This document shows positions 9,266 through 16,945 of a DNA stretch of 34,281 nt, one piece after another. The DNA comes from Chara braunii (taxonomy: Eukaryota > Streptophyta > Charophyceae > Charales > Characeae). Made by a program: the position numbers and the translations under genes. Position 1 is the first letter of the stretch, and the number at the start of each line of letters is the position of its first letter. The stretch spans positions 430,979 through 465,259 of the forward strand of contig BFEA01000391.1 in the NCBI GenBank assembly GCA_003427395.1. The letters are read 5' to 3'. The notes under the pieces were generated by a model, which was not told the origin of the DNA, did no database searches, and saw only the letters and a list, made by a program, of their open reading frames with translations.

Positions 9266-10340
9266 TTTTTTGAGTGTCTATATGTGCAGCTCTACAGATA
9301 ATGAGTTGTGTCTATATATTAATTACTGACATGAACTGCAGATAAACGTTTTGTTTTATACGAGTGAGAAGTGAATGGTGTCACATTCAATGGGTTGCAG
9401 GATGCAGCAATTTAAAAAAAAAAATCGAATTGGAAACAGGTGTTGTTGTTCCTGACTCCTTCAACCATGTTGGGGAGCATCAGTCCCATTGCTTTCCACC
9501 TGTAATTGTTGAAACACATGATGATCACCCACACATTTCCTTACATATGCCCGAAGGAACCCTGACCCAACATTAGTTACTCCCATGATGTGTTGCAATA
9601 TTTTATTCAATGGGGGGTCCCCGTTGAAAATTTCCACACTTCATTGAATTCCGTTGAAACCCCCGTTGTAACAAGGTTTTTAACGTTATTAACGTTTTTT
9701 CGCTATAAAATTGACAGAAGAAAAAAAATTGTTCTTGTATATCTTTTTGTGATTTACGACGGTGTTATATTTAAATTTAATTTGGAGTTTATTCAATATT
9801 TTTTTTTACTTTTAAAAACTAGATCGGACGAAGCAAATGTTATTTCTCTTCCTTTGGTAAGTAAAACGTTTTTGGATAATGATCGTAAGACAATTTTTTT
9901 TTCCTGTTTTTCAACTTTTTCCCAAAATATTTCGAAAAAATTAAAAAAAGACCTTTACCCCAAAACCACATTTAGTAGTGGGAGAAGTGGGGGTGGGGTG
10001 GGAGAAGTAAGGGTGTTTGTTTCAAGGTGAGTGACTCTGGGTGAGTGTCTGGGTTGGGGTCGGGGTGAGCGTTTGCATAGGTGGGGTGTAGAATAGGGGT
10101 TACAATGTGTCAAATACACATTAATCTCTCTCTCGCTCTCTCCATGCGTGTGTATATGTGTGTGTATGACTGTGTCTGTGTAATGTTTTCAACTTTATAT
10201 GTGCAACTCTACAGATAATTCAGTATGTTTGTTAATTATATACTAATAAACTTCTAATGTTTGATATTATCAACTGTTTCTTCTGTGTAGGTATTTCAGC
10301 AAAGGTCGATATCCCCAAGCATTATTTTGAACTTCAGTGA
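1075..10340 (+). CDS. PRIMPOL: PrimPol-type primase-polymerase gene, 3' part (eight exons; 5' end outside window)
   Basis: Archaeo-eukaryotic primase (AEP) superfamily enzyme. In other eukaryotes PrimPol re-primes DNA synthesis beyond lesions in nucleus and organelles. Exons proposed: 1075-1239, 3328-3528, 4771-4899, 5065-5136, 8038-8212, 8388-8494, 8986-9051, 10291-10340. All have AG before and GT after, and phases agree (0,0,0,0,then a break,1,1). Visible motifs are SxH (SRH) in exon 1, the motif III Asp in exon 2, and a C-x6-H-x19-C-x4-C zinc knuckle across exons 6 and 7, with the same spacing as the ligands known in human PrimPol. Catalytic motif I (DxE) is not present and should lie upstream of base 1. 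The stop comes 16 residues after the last zinc Cys, so there is no long acidic RPA-binding tail. One junction (exon 5/6) is off by one base: the gene may be decaying, or the sequence may have a homopolymer error. The family call is strong; exact ends of exons 3 and 4 are less sure. Confidence 0.82.
1439..1512. repeat. Interrupted (TA)n microsatellite
   Basis: Two TA tracts (about 1439-1465 and 1484-1512) with short interruptions border the GC-rich left end of the 1513-2283 unit. Confidence 0.85.
1513..2283. mobile_element. Putative non-autonomous element with GC-rich inverted ends between TA tracts
   Basis: Both ends are GC-rich, full of TTCGG/CGAAC motifs, and abut TA microsatellites. The left end reads ATGGTTACCAGC. 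The right end, on the other strand, reads AGGGTAACCGGC, so the termini are imperfect inverted copies. Short hairpins occur at the right end (TTCGGCC...GGCCGAA near 2190-2210). The interior is AT-rich and holds a ~200-bp tandem duplication starting at TTTCGGGGCCTAAACA (about 1636 and 1838), each copy with a GAG...ATGTGAG.TACAT segment and a poly-A tract. No coding capacity is seen. It lies in intron 1 of the primase gene. Confidence 0.4.
2284..2340. repeat. (TA)n microsatellite
   Basis: Nearly pure TA dinucleotide run with one G interruption. It joins directly to a fragment of the hammerhead-bearing repeat family at 2341. Confidence 0.9.
2341..2535 (+). repeat. Two 3' fragments of the hammerhead-bearing repeat family
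   Basis: 2341-2440 begins GATGAGTCGGTGAAACT and continues like the 3' half of the copy at 3889-4190, but the GAAAC core is changed, so this ribozyme core is broken. A second fragment at about 2453-2535 matches only the distal part and ends TTCTATTTGATGATA, against TTCTATTTAATGATA at about 4176-4190. Confidence 0.55.
2667..2880 (+). repeat. Hammerhead-bearing repeat family, copy A
   Basis: Aligned by eye with copy B (3889-4190) at a constant offset of 1222 bases from 2667 to at least 2870, with no net insertion or deletion. Both copies share GTTGTGTGAACC, CACAACC.GGTGAAGGTGGA and CCTGATGAGTCGGTGA. Copy A ends just after stem II of its hammerhead core. Confidence 0.7.
2842..2879 (+). ncRNA. 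Hammerhead ribozyme, 3'-truncated copy
   Basis: Contains the 5' strand of stem III with a GTT site (2847-2849), a perfect 4-bp stem I (GAGG 2850-2853 with CCTC 2860-2863, loop GTTCAT), the invariant CTGATGA (2864-2870), and a short stem II (GTC/GAC). The required GAAA and the stem III 3' strand are missing. It should be inactive, but it preserves a better stem I than copy B. Confidence 0.6.
3328..3528 (+). CDS. PRIMPOL: PrimPol exon E2 (AEP motif III Asp)
   Basis: 67 codons, phase 0 at both ends. The acceptor is a T-rich tract ending TTTGTAG and the donor is ACG|GTGAGA. The central part reads LFIDRAVYKTKQLMRLPFST. This corresponds to the motif III block of PrimPol and of related viral-type primases: a hydrophobic residue and Asp, then VY, a basic residue, LR(L/P), S-S/T-K. 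The Asp after FI is the expected third metal-binding carboxylate. Confidence 0.85.
3838..3863. repeat. Homopolymer of 26 C
   Basis: Uninterrupted C run directly before copy B of the hammerhead-bearing family. Its exact length is likely to be unreliable in an assembly. Confidence 0.9.
3889..4190 (+). repeat. Hammerhead-bearing repeat family, copy B (most complete)
   Basis: The longest copy. It runs from GGGTGTTTTGC through the ribozyme core (4063-4120) to TTCTATTTAATGATA at the left edge of the 4194-4266 hairpin. No protein is encoded. Dispersed short families with type III-like hammerheads are known from retrozymes and Penelope-like elements; whether this family belongs to either is not decided by the sequence. 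Confidence 0.65.
4063..4120 (+). ncRNA. Hammerhead ribozyme (stem III open)
   Basis: All invariant core blocks are present in order: a stem III 5' strand CAGACTGT (4063-4070), a GTT cleavage triplet ending at 4071, a stem I region (4072-4085), CTGATGA (4086-4092), stem II GTCG (4093-4096) with CGAC (4106-4109), then GAAA (4110-4113). Stem III closes as CAGACTGT with ACAGTGTG (4113-4120), 7 of 8 pairs. Stem I is weak here (G-C, A-T, a mismatch, a G-T wobble). It is in sense orientation inside primase intron 2, so cleavage would cut the intron RNA. Activity is an inference. Confidence 0.7.
4194..4266. mobile_element. 73-bp foldback hairpin (MITE-like)
   Basis: Outer arms are a perfect 14-bp inverted repeat: TAGCCAACTGGAAT (4194-4207) and ATTCCAGTTGGCTA (4253-4266). 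A second, nearly perfect arm pair follows inside (about 4214-4227 with 4233-4246) around the 5-base loop GTGTT. Each end carries TA, as for TA-target elements. It abuts copy B of the hammerhead-bearing family. It could instead be a structured intronic RNA such as a small-RNA precursor. Confidence 0.65.
4771..4899 (+). CDS. PRIMPOL: PrimPol exon E3
   Basis: 43 codons, phase 0 at both ends. Acceptor TTGTTGTCACAG, donor CAG|GTAAAA. The translation (VENVTEVKKIFITEFTCQSQ...) fits the PrimPol region after motif III, where a short helix and a conserved Cys occur. Sequence similarity is weaker than for E1, E2 and E5-E7, so the call rests mainly on position, phase and splice sites. Confidence 0.65.
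5065..5136 (+). CDS. PRIMPOL: PrimPol exon E4 (tentative)
   Basis: 24 codons, phase 0. Acceptor TTCCAAATAG, donor GAG|GTAAGT (near consensus). It encodes a short segment ending LYFWLAQKVKE. It lies between two better supported exons and keeps the frame open, but it has no diagnostic motif. It could be skipped or be a chance open segment. Confidence 0.5.
5766..5985. repeat. Degenerate 30-31 bp periodic AGCGCC motif
   Basis: AGCGCC occurs at 5766, 5827, 5857, 5888, 5918 and 5980. The spacings 61, 30, 31, 30 and 62 are one or two periods of about 30.5 bp. The sequence between is diverged, so this is probably an old minisatellite. Confidence 0.5.
7046..7931. mobile_element. TRIM-like element with 144-bp terminal direct repeats
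   Basis: The same ~144-bp sequence occurs at 7046-7189 and 7788-7931, starting CATGCTCATCACA and ending TAGATCGTCTACTA, with only scattered substitutions. The ~600-bp interior has no reading frame with a known motif. Short direct repeats around a short non-coding interior is the layout of terminal-repeat retrotransposons in miniature. I did not identify a primer-binding site or polypurine tract, so a simple segmental duplication remains possible. Confidence 0.45.
7261..7480. repeat. 110-bp tandem duplication (2 copies)
   Basis: ATGCATGCAGGAGCACGTG recurs at 7261 and 7371, and the following sequence (CATACG.CATCATG, CTTCTGAC...ATCCAGATGCAACGTA) matches in both. It lies inside the TRIM-like unit. 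Confidence 0.75.
8038..8212 (+). CDS. PRIMPOL: PrimPol exon E5 (SPYP...D.FV motif)
   Basis: Acceptor CTATTTTTTTGCAG, donor AAAAAAT|GTGAGG. It contains RRSPYPALDSFVLSLASK, which matches the 'SP(Y/F)P..D.FV' segment before the zinc knuckle in PrimPol proteins. It starts in phase 0, matching E4. It ends with one extra base, which does not fit the next exon (see the frame-break finding). The run of six A at 8206-8211 sits directly before the donor. Confidence 0.8.
8388..8494 (+). CDS. PRIMPOL: PrimPol exon E6 (first half of zinc knuckle)
   Basis: Donor GGTG|GTGAGT is near consensus. The acceptor is less clear (TTTTAATGGACAAG, AG at 8386-8387). The translation includes FVFDISGTRFCSYIGRQHKR, giving zinc ligands Cys (RFC) and His (GRQH) seven residues apart, as in PrimPol. 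The conserved Trp expected near the start of this segment seems to be Leu (TTG). The exon ends in phase 1 and joins E7 exactly. Confidence 0.8.
8986..9051 (+). CDS. PRIMPOL: PrimPol exon E7 (second half of zinc knuckle)
   Basis: Acceptor GTGGTTTCAG, donor AAAG|GTATGA. It encodes VMCIVNCRSRKCHFKCHDVE then CK. The KCHD..C pattern gives the last two zinc ligands. After splicing to E6, the ligand spacing C-x6-H-x19-C-x4-C is that of the PrimPol zinc finger, which also supports the E6 and E7 splice sites. Confidence 0.85.
9191..9259. repeat. (TC)n microsatellite
   Basis: Long CT dinucleotide run in the last primase intron. The sequence after it (TATATGTGCAGCTCTACAGATAAT, near 9282) recurs with one change near 10196 after a shorter CT tract, so the intron holds a local duplication. 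Confidence 0.9.
10291..10340 (+). CDS. PRIMPOL: PrimPol terminal exon E8 with stop
   Basis: Acceptor TTCTTCTGTGTAG. Joined to E7 (phase 1) it reads GISAKVDIPKHYFELQ and then TGA at 10338-10340. The Gly right after the zinc Cys-Lys fits the family. The phase match could be chance (one in three), and a further exon between 9052 and 10290, or use of a donor-like GAGGTATG at about 10345, cannot be excluded. Confidence 0.55.
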
Positions 10341-10921
10341 AAGAGGTATGCCCCAGAGTTGGGACTACATGTCCATCCATACCAGTGTTCCCTAACTCAG
10401 TTTCATTGGACGGCTGGATTATCAGAACCGAATGGACTTCATTCGGGATGCTAAAGATTGGATGAGATAACTAGATGTACAACTGGTTATGCGAGGTAGT
10501 GACCCCCATGATTTGGAGAATACTAAGAAAAAATACTAAGCTTGGATCGGTTTTTCGATGAAGATAGCGCACCGTATCACTGTCGCATGTGATATAGGAT
10601 GGAGGGAAATATAGGGATAAATGGGCAGGCTTTGCGAGACCTACAGGGACTACCTCATGAGATTGCAAGATGGTTGTTGTTGCTGCTCGGTATGAGGATT
10701 TTATGACCGTTGTGAAGTACTTGTGGTAAGAAATGAAGTAGAACCTTCAATTATTAGTGTAGTTTTAAGAGTTTTGTTTTATAACGATGTGGCCCATGAA
10801 AGTGTTGTCTGCGAGCCACTGATTATAGTGTAGCCTTTCTCAGGTTCACCTAAAAGAGCATAAGTCACTGCTGAAGTTGCCAAGGTTGATGGCATAGGAG
10901 TGACGTTAGAGAGATGCATAG

Positions 10922-10923
<2 letters not shown>
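10341..10923. other. Intergenic sequence 3' of the primase gene
   Basis: No gene supported. Contains the likely 3' untranslated region of the primase transcript. No clear polyadenylation signal was singled out. Confidence 0.4.

Positions 10924-11010
<87 letters not shown>
10924..11010. repeat. (GA)n microsatellite ending at an ambiguous base
   Basis: About 43 GA units followed by a single N at 11011. The N at the edge of a pure dinucleotide run suggests an unresolved repeat length. Open frames through it encode only Arg-Glu or Ser-Leu repeats and are not genes. Confidence 0.9.
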
Positions 11011-11445
11011 NCCCCCTACGTGACCCTTTGCTTCGTAACACCCTGCTCTATGGGTTCTTGTCTCGTCTCCTTGGTCCCTTCTCCCGTGCTCCGCTGCCCT
11101 CTGCCCCTGCTTGCCGTCGTTGGGACTCCTCCCGTTCGTTTTCTGTGTCCCCTCCCAACCGATGTTCCACACCCTGTTATACCAGTTTCACCTCACCGGC
11201 TTAAGGCTCTATTTTGTATTATTCGAACGGGGTTTCCACATATGGGACATGGGCACGTGGAAAGCGCTACGATGACAATTCGTTGTCCTGATCAATCTAC
11301 AGCGGATCAATCTATAGGAACGCCAACAGTCCACCTGACGACACATATGCACGATTTCTCTCTCGCATTACCGATCTTTCTTTGTCTCTTTTTCCCTGTC
11401 TCTCTCTCTCTCTCTCTCCCCCTCTCTCTGCCTCTCTTTGTGGTC

Positions 11446-11483
11446 ATGAGTTGGTGAATGTCCGACGAAACAGTCTGCCACAG
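11446..11483 (+). ncRNA. Eroded hammerhead core, copy 3
   Basis: GTCATGAGTTGGTGAATG...CCGACGAAACAGTCTG aligns with the copy B core. GAAAC and the stem III 3' strand ACAGTCTG are intact, and would pair perfectly with CAGACTGT of copy B, but CTGATGA has become TCATGA and a CT tract replaces the upstream half. Presumed inactive. Confidence 0.5.
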
Positions 11484-11583
11484 TCGTGCTTTTTTTTATA
11501 GAGTTGTCTAATTTTTCTGTTTTAACCATATGATAAGCATGTTTTTTTTTTGTGGGGTTCTGTATAGCGATGATGACAACACA

Positions 11584-11607
11584 CACACACACACCTCTTT
11601 CTCTCTC

Positions 11608-11669
<62 letters not shown>
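11584..11669. repeat. (CA)n and (TC)n microsatellite
   Basis: ACAC tract followed by a long CT run, located between two eroded hammerhead fragments. Confidence 0.85.
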
Positions 11670-11676
<7 letters not shown>

Positions 11677-11679
11677 GTG

Positions 11680-11718
11680 TGATGTGTCGGTGAAAGTCGA
11701 ACAAAACAGTCTGTCACA
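11680..11718 (+). ncRNA. Eroded hammerhead core, copy 4
   Basis: GTGATGTGTCGGTGAAAGTCG followed by AACAAAACAGTCTGTCACA is a diverged version of the same core. Both invariant blocks carry changes, so it should be inactive. As in copy 3, the upstream half is replaced by a CT microsatellite. Confidence 0.45.
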
Positions 11719-11986
11719 ATACGACAATTATCTCTGCATTTAGGGCAATGTTCGTTCCTGTTAGAATTTTCTCTCTGTCTCCCTCTCTTTCTCTCTCTCT
11801 AAAGTCGTTCACATCATGATGTCGTCATGAAAAAAAAAAAAAAGTCGAACATCACACAGAGTCGGCAGGAGGGGGGAGGAAGGGAATGTTAGGCCCGGCC
11901 AAACCATGTTCACAGGATTGGCTGAGCTGTTACTTTTGTCGTCATTGTAGTAACCGGGAATTGATTGACTGATTATATCTAAAACA

Positions 11987-12343
11987 ATGCATTGGTGTTT
12001 AACAACCGAATCTGTGATTTCTCCAAGATTGTTGATGTGGCAGCATTTCCCGTTACAATCCTTTACGTCCTATTATTTTCAGGGAAGGCGCATCGATGGA
12101 GTGTTTTTTAATAACTTTGTACCGCGAGCTGTATCCATGCGACTTTTTTTCGTCAGTAATTGTGGTAGTGTCTTCAACCATCTCTTGCTCTTCTTCCTGC
12201 TGCTCCCTTTCCTCTTCCTCCTCCCGGTCTTCGTCCTCCTTATGTACCTTCCTCTCCTGGCAATGTCAACCACAATGGAGACGCGGCTCAACGTGCTGAC
12301 TTGCAAAAGAAAAAACCAAAAAAATGTGTTGATTCGAAGTTGA
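11987..12343 (+). other. Open frame of 118 codons, unlikely gene
   Basis: An open stretch with an acceptor-like TTATTTTCAG inside it (about 12072-12081). Its middle is Leu/Phe-rich because it reads a CTTCCTC-rich tract; the opposite strand of that tract would encode a Glu-rich run followed by EDTTTITDEKK. Neither strand has paired splice sites that I could support. It is recorded because it is the only sizeable frame between the primase gene and the satellites. Confidence 0.15.
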
Positions 12344-12414
12344 ACTCAAACTGCATCAGAAAACCAACCTACCTGATGTCACGGACAAGTCGCGGTACGT
12401 CAGCTGGAGGGGCA

Positions 12415-12415
12415 T

Positions 12416-12512
<97 letters not shown>

Positions 12513-12547
12513 AGAAAGAGAGAAAAAGAGAGAGAGAGAGAAGGGTT

Positions 12548-12603
<56 letters not shown>
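12415..12603. repeat. (GA)n microsatellite, interrupted
   Basis: Two GA blocks (12415-12540 and 12553-12603) with AAAG interruptions, immediately left of the satellite region. Confidence 0.9.
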
Positions 12604-12606
<3 letters not shown>

Positions 12607-12747
12607 CTTCGTGAGAATTTTGGGGATTTTATTGTATTTTCTGCAGAGAATGTCGTAGTGAGACCTTTATTTGATCTTCTATTCTGCTAGCAGCTTTGTG
12701 ATATGTATCAAGATATGTGAGAAATTTCTTGGGCAAAAAGCCACATG

Positions 12748-15700
12748 ACGACTCTGAAATCAGCCCCTATGGCTACCTGTTTTACCTACCTGAACATCTT
12801 GAATCATCTTGAAGTGACGAAAATCCTGAAGACTCTGAAATCGGCCCTTATGGCCACCTGTTTGACTTAACTGAAAATCCCGAATCATTTTGAAGTGTTG
12901 AAGATCCTGACAGCTTTGAAATCAGCCACTATGGCTACCTGTTTTAGCTACATGAATATCATGAACCATTCTGAAGTGCTGAACATCCTGAAGACTCTGA
13001 AATCAGCCCCTATGGCTACCTGTTAGGCTATGTGAAAATCCTGAATCATTTTGAAGTGTTGAACATCCTGAAGGCTCTGAAATCAGCGCCTATAGCTATC
13101 TATTTTAGCTACTTGAACATCGTGAAACATCCTGAAGTGACGAAAATCCTGAAGGCTCTGAAATCAGCCCCTATGGCTACCTGTTTTAGCTACTTGAACA
13201 TCATGAAACATCCTGAAGTGACGAAAATCCTGAAGGCTCTAAAAAATCAGCCCCTATAGCTACGTGTTTTAGCTACCTGAACATAGTGAACCATGCTGAA
13301 CCGACGAACCTCATGAAGATTATGAAATCAGCCCCTATGGCTACCTATTTTAGCTACCTGAACATCGTGAACCATTCTAAAGTGTTGAACATCGTGAAGA
13401 CAGTGAAATCAGCCCTTATGGCTACCTGATAGGCTGTGTGAAAATCCTGAACGATTCTGAAGTGCTGAACATCCTGAAGGCTCTGAAATCAGCCCCTATG
13501 GCTACCTGTTTTAGCTGCTTGAACATCGTGAAACATCCTGAAGTGACGAAAATCCTGAAGGCTCTTAAATCAGCGCCTATCGCTACCTGTTTGACCTACC
13601 TGAAAATCCTGAATCATTCTGAAGTGCGGAACATCCTGAAGACCCTGAAATCAGCCCCTGTGGCTACTTGTTAGGCTACGTGAAAATCCTGAATCATTCT
13701 GAAGTACTGAACATCCTGAAGGCTTTGAAACCAACCCCTATGGCTACCTGTTTTAGCTACTTGAACATCGTGAAACATCCTGAAGTGACGAAAATCCTGA
13801 AGGCTCTTAAATCAGCCCCTATAGCAAGATGTTTTAGCTAGTTGAACATCGTGAAACATCCTAAAGTGACGAAAATCCTAAAGGCTTTAAAATCAGCCCC
13901 TATGGCTACCTGCTTTAGCTACTTGAACATCGTGAAACCTCCTGAAGTGATGAAAATCTTGAAGGCTCTGAAATCAGCCCCTATGGCTACCTGTTTTAGC
14001 TACTTGAACATCGTGAAACATCCTAAAGTAACGAAAATCCTGAAGGCTCTGAAATCAGTCCCTATGGCTACCCGTTTTAACTGCTTGAACATAGTGAACC
14101 ATTATGAAGTGACGAACATCATGAAGACTCCGAAATCAGCCCCTATGGCTACCTGTTTTAACTACCTGAACATCGTGAACCATTCTGAAGTGATGAACAT
14201 TCTGAAGATCCTGAAATCAGCCCTTATGGCTACCTGTTAGGCTATGTGAAAATCTTGAACCATTCAGAAGTGCTGAACATCCCGAAGGTTCTGAAATCAG
14301 CCCCTATGGCTACCTATTTTAGCTACTTGAACATCGTGAAACATCCTGAAGTGACGAAAATCCTGAAGGCTCTGAAATCAGCCCCTATGGCTACCTGTTT
14401 TAGCTACGTGAACATAGTGAACCATTCTTTAATGCCGAACATCATAAAGACTCCGAAATCAGCCCCTATGGCTACCTGTTTTAGATACCTGAACATCGTG
14501 AACCATTCTGAAGTGCCGAACATCCTGAAGCCTCTGAAATCTGCCCTTTTGGCTGCCTGTTAGGCTATGTGAAAATCGTGAACCATTCTGAAGTGTTGAA
14601 CATCCTGAAGGTTCTAAAATCAACACCTATGACTACCTGTTTTAGCTACTTGAAAATCGTGAAATATCCTGAAGTGACGAAAATTCTGAAGGCTTTGAAA
14701 TCAGCCCTTATGGCAACCTGTTTTAGCTACTTGCACATCAAGAAACATCCTGAAGTGACGAAAATCTTGAAGGCTCTGAAATCAGTCCCTATGGCTACCT
14801 GTTTTAGCTACTTGAACGTCATGAACCATTCTGAAGTGACGAACATCATGAAGACTCTGAAATCAGCCCCTATGGCTACCTGTTTTAGCTACTTGAACAT
14901 CGTGAAAGATCCTGAAGTGACAAAAATTTTGAAGGCTCTGAAATCAGCCCCTATGGCTACTTGTTAGGCTATGTGAAAATCCTGAATCATTCTGAAGTGT
15001 TAAACATCCTGAAGGCTCTGAAATCATCCCTTATGGCTACCTGTTTTAGCTACCTGAACATCATGAACCATTCTGAAGTGATGAACATCATGAAGACTCT
15101 GAAATCAGCCCCTATGGCTACCTGTTTTACCTACCTGAACATCATGAATAATCCTGAAGTGACGAAAATCCTGAAGACTCTGAAATCAGCCCTTATGGCC
15201 ACCTGTTTGACTTAACTTAAAATCTTGAATCATTCTGAAGTGCTGAACATCCTGAAGGCTCTGAAATCAGCCGCTATGGTTACCTGTTTTAGCTACCTGA
15301 ACATCATGAACCATTCTGAAGTGCTGAACATCCTGAAGACTCTGAAATCAGCCCCTATGGCTACCTGTTTTACCTATATGAACATCATGAATCATCCTGA
15401 AGTGACGAAAATCCTGAAGACTTTGAAATCAGCCCTTATGGCCACCTGTTTAATTTAACTGAAAATCCTGAATCCTTCTGAAGTGCTGAACATCCTGAAG
15501 GCTTTGAAATCAGCCCTTATGGCTACCTGTTTTAGCTACCTAAACATCCTGAACCATTCTGAAGTGACGAACATCATTGAGACTCTGAAATCCGGCCCTA
15601 TGGCTACTTGTTTTAGCTACTTGAACATCGTGAAACATCTTGAAGTGACGAAAATCTTGAAGGTTATGAAATCAGCCCCTATGACTACCTGTTAGGCTAT

Positions 15701-15806
15701 GTGAAAATCCTGAACCATTCTGAAGTGCCGAACATCCTGAAGGCTCTGAAATCAGCCCTTATGGCTACCTGACAAACTTCCTGAAGGCTCTGAAATCAGC
15801 CATGTA
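12748..15806. repeat. 81-bp satellite array (about 38 units) with higher-order structure
   Basis: The unit is typified by CTGAAATCAGCCCCTATGGC, TACCTGTTTTAGCTAC, then three or four TGAA-containing nonamers. A variant junction TGTTAGGCTATGTG, one base shorter than TGTTTTAGCTACTTG, occurs at 13021, 13427, 13669, 14235, 14558, 14962 and 15690. The spacings are 406, 242, 566, 323, 404 and 728. All but the first equal n x 81 - 1 (n = 3, 7, 4, 5, 9); the first is 2 bases longer than 404 because of two extra A near 13243. Units otherwise differ by substitutions only. A 27-residue frame stays open through each block (up to 132 codons), but no start, splice or domain supports translation. Confidence 0.92.
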
Positions 15807-15879
15807 GTCATCACCAGGAAGTGTGATGAACGTCATGAAGACCCTCAAAGTGTACAATGAAAAATATACACGTTGTTAA

Positions 15880-16740
15880 CCTTCTCTCTGCACATGAGTA
15901 GTAAAACAGTCAAGTGTGAATCGGAGCATTATCAAAGGCATGAACTAGACAAAGTGAGGGTGAGACTAGTCAGAATACAGACACATGAGTTAGAACAACC
16001 AAGTGTGAATCAGAACATTATCAAAGGCATGGACATGACAAGGTGAGGGTGTGAGTAGTGAGAACACATGCTCATGAGTATTAGAACAGCCAAGGGTGAA
16101 TCGGAACACTACCAAATGCATGAACTTGACAAAGTGAGGGTGAAACTAGCGAGAACACATGCACATGAGTAGTAGAGCAGCTAAGTGAGAATCAGAACAT
16201 TACCAAATGCATGAACTTGACAAAGTCGGGGTGGAACTAGCGAGAACACATGCACATGAGTAGTAGAACAGCCAAGTGAGAATCGGAGCACTACCAAATG
16301 CATGAACTTAGCAAAATGAGGGTGTGAGTAGTGAGAACACATGCACATGAGTAGTTGAACAACCAAGTGAGAATCGGAACATTACCAAATTGCATGAACT
16401 TGACAAAGTGAGGGTGGAACTAGCGAGAACACATGCACATTAGTAGTTGAACAGCCAAGTGAGAACCGGACAGTCATCAAGGCATGAACTAGACAAGTGA
16501 GGTTGTGACTAGTGAGACACATGCATGTGAGAAGTGGAACAGCCAAGTGAGAATCAGAACATTATCAAATGCATGAACTTGACAAAGTGAGGGTGGAACT
16601 AGCGAGAACATATGCACATGAGTAGTTGAACAGCCAAGTGAGAACTGGACAATCATCAAGGCATGAACTCGACAAGTGAGGCTGTGATTAGTTAGAACAT
16701 ATGTTCATGTGAGTAGTGGAACAACCAAGTGTGAATCGGA
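15880..16740. repeat. 91-bp satellite array (about 10 units)
   Basis: The anchor CACATGAGTAGT and its variants recur at about 15891, 15982, 16071, 16162, 16253, 16344, 16436, 16524, 16615 and 16705, spacing 88-92. Each unit also has GAACA.CCAAGTG.GAATCGGA, CATGAACTTGACAAAGTGAG and a CTAGCGAGAACA segment. Confidence 0.9.
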
Positions 16741-16764
16741 TTATCCTGTGAGAGATGAGCCATG

Positions 16765-16945
16765 CATGTGAGTGAGACTTGCGCAAACACATGTTTGAAG
16801 TTCATGAAGGCAATCAAGAATACAATGGAACATCATCATGTGGGAGACGAGTCAGCAAGTGAGTGAGACTTACTCAAACACTTGTTTGAAGCTCATGAAG
16901 GCAATAAAAAATACAACGGAATGTCATCATGTGAGAAAACTGAGC
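16765..16945. repeat. 90-bp tandem duplication
   Basis: Two copies beginning GTGAGTGAGACTT (16769 and 16859) and containing TGTTTGAAG.TCATGAAGGCAA, ending with CATCATGTG. They bridge the 91-bp and 172-bp arrays. Confidence 0.75.

Noticed and set aside
9364-9576. Extra primase exon between E7 and E8
   Set aside because: A 70-codon frame exists, but it has no paired splice sites in the needed phase and no PrimPol-like residues.
10900-11457. 185-codon frame starting in (GA)n
   Set aside because: The first part is Arg-Glu repeat from the microsatellite, it crosses an N at 11011, and the rest has no motif.
12079-12306. Acidic tail of the primase on either strand
   Set aside because: The Glu-rich reading is on the minus strand, opposite to the gene, and lacks a donor site.
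13032-15695. Series of 70-132 codon frames in the 81-bp satellite as genes
   Set aside because: Frame openness follows from the period being divisible by three; variant units break it regularly, and there is no gene structure. Kept only as a finding.
12748-16740. CRISPR-like array
   Set aside because: Regular units are contiguous with no unique spacers, and the setting is eukaryotic.
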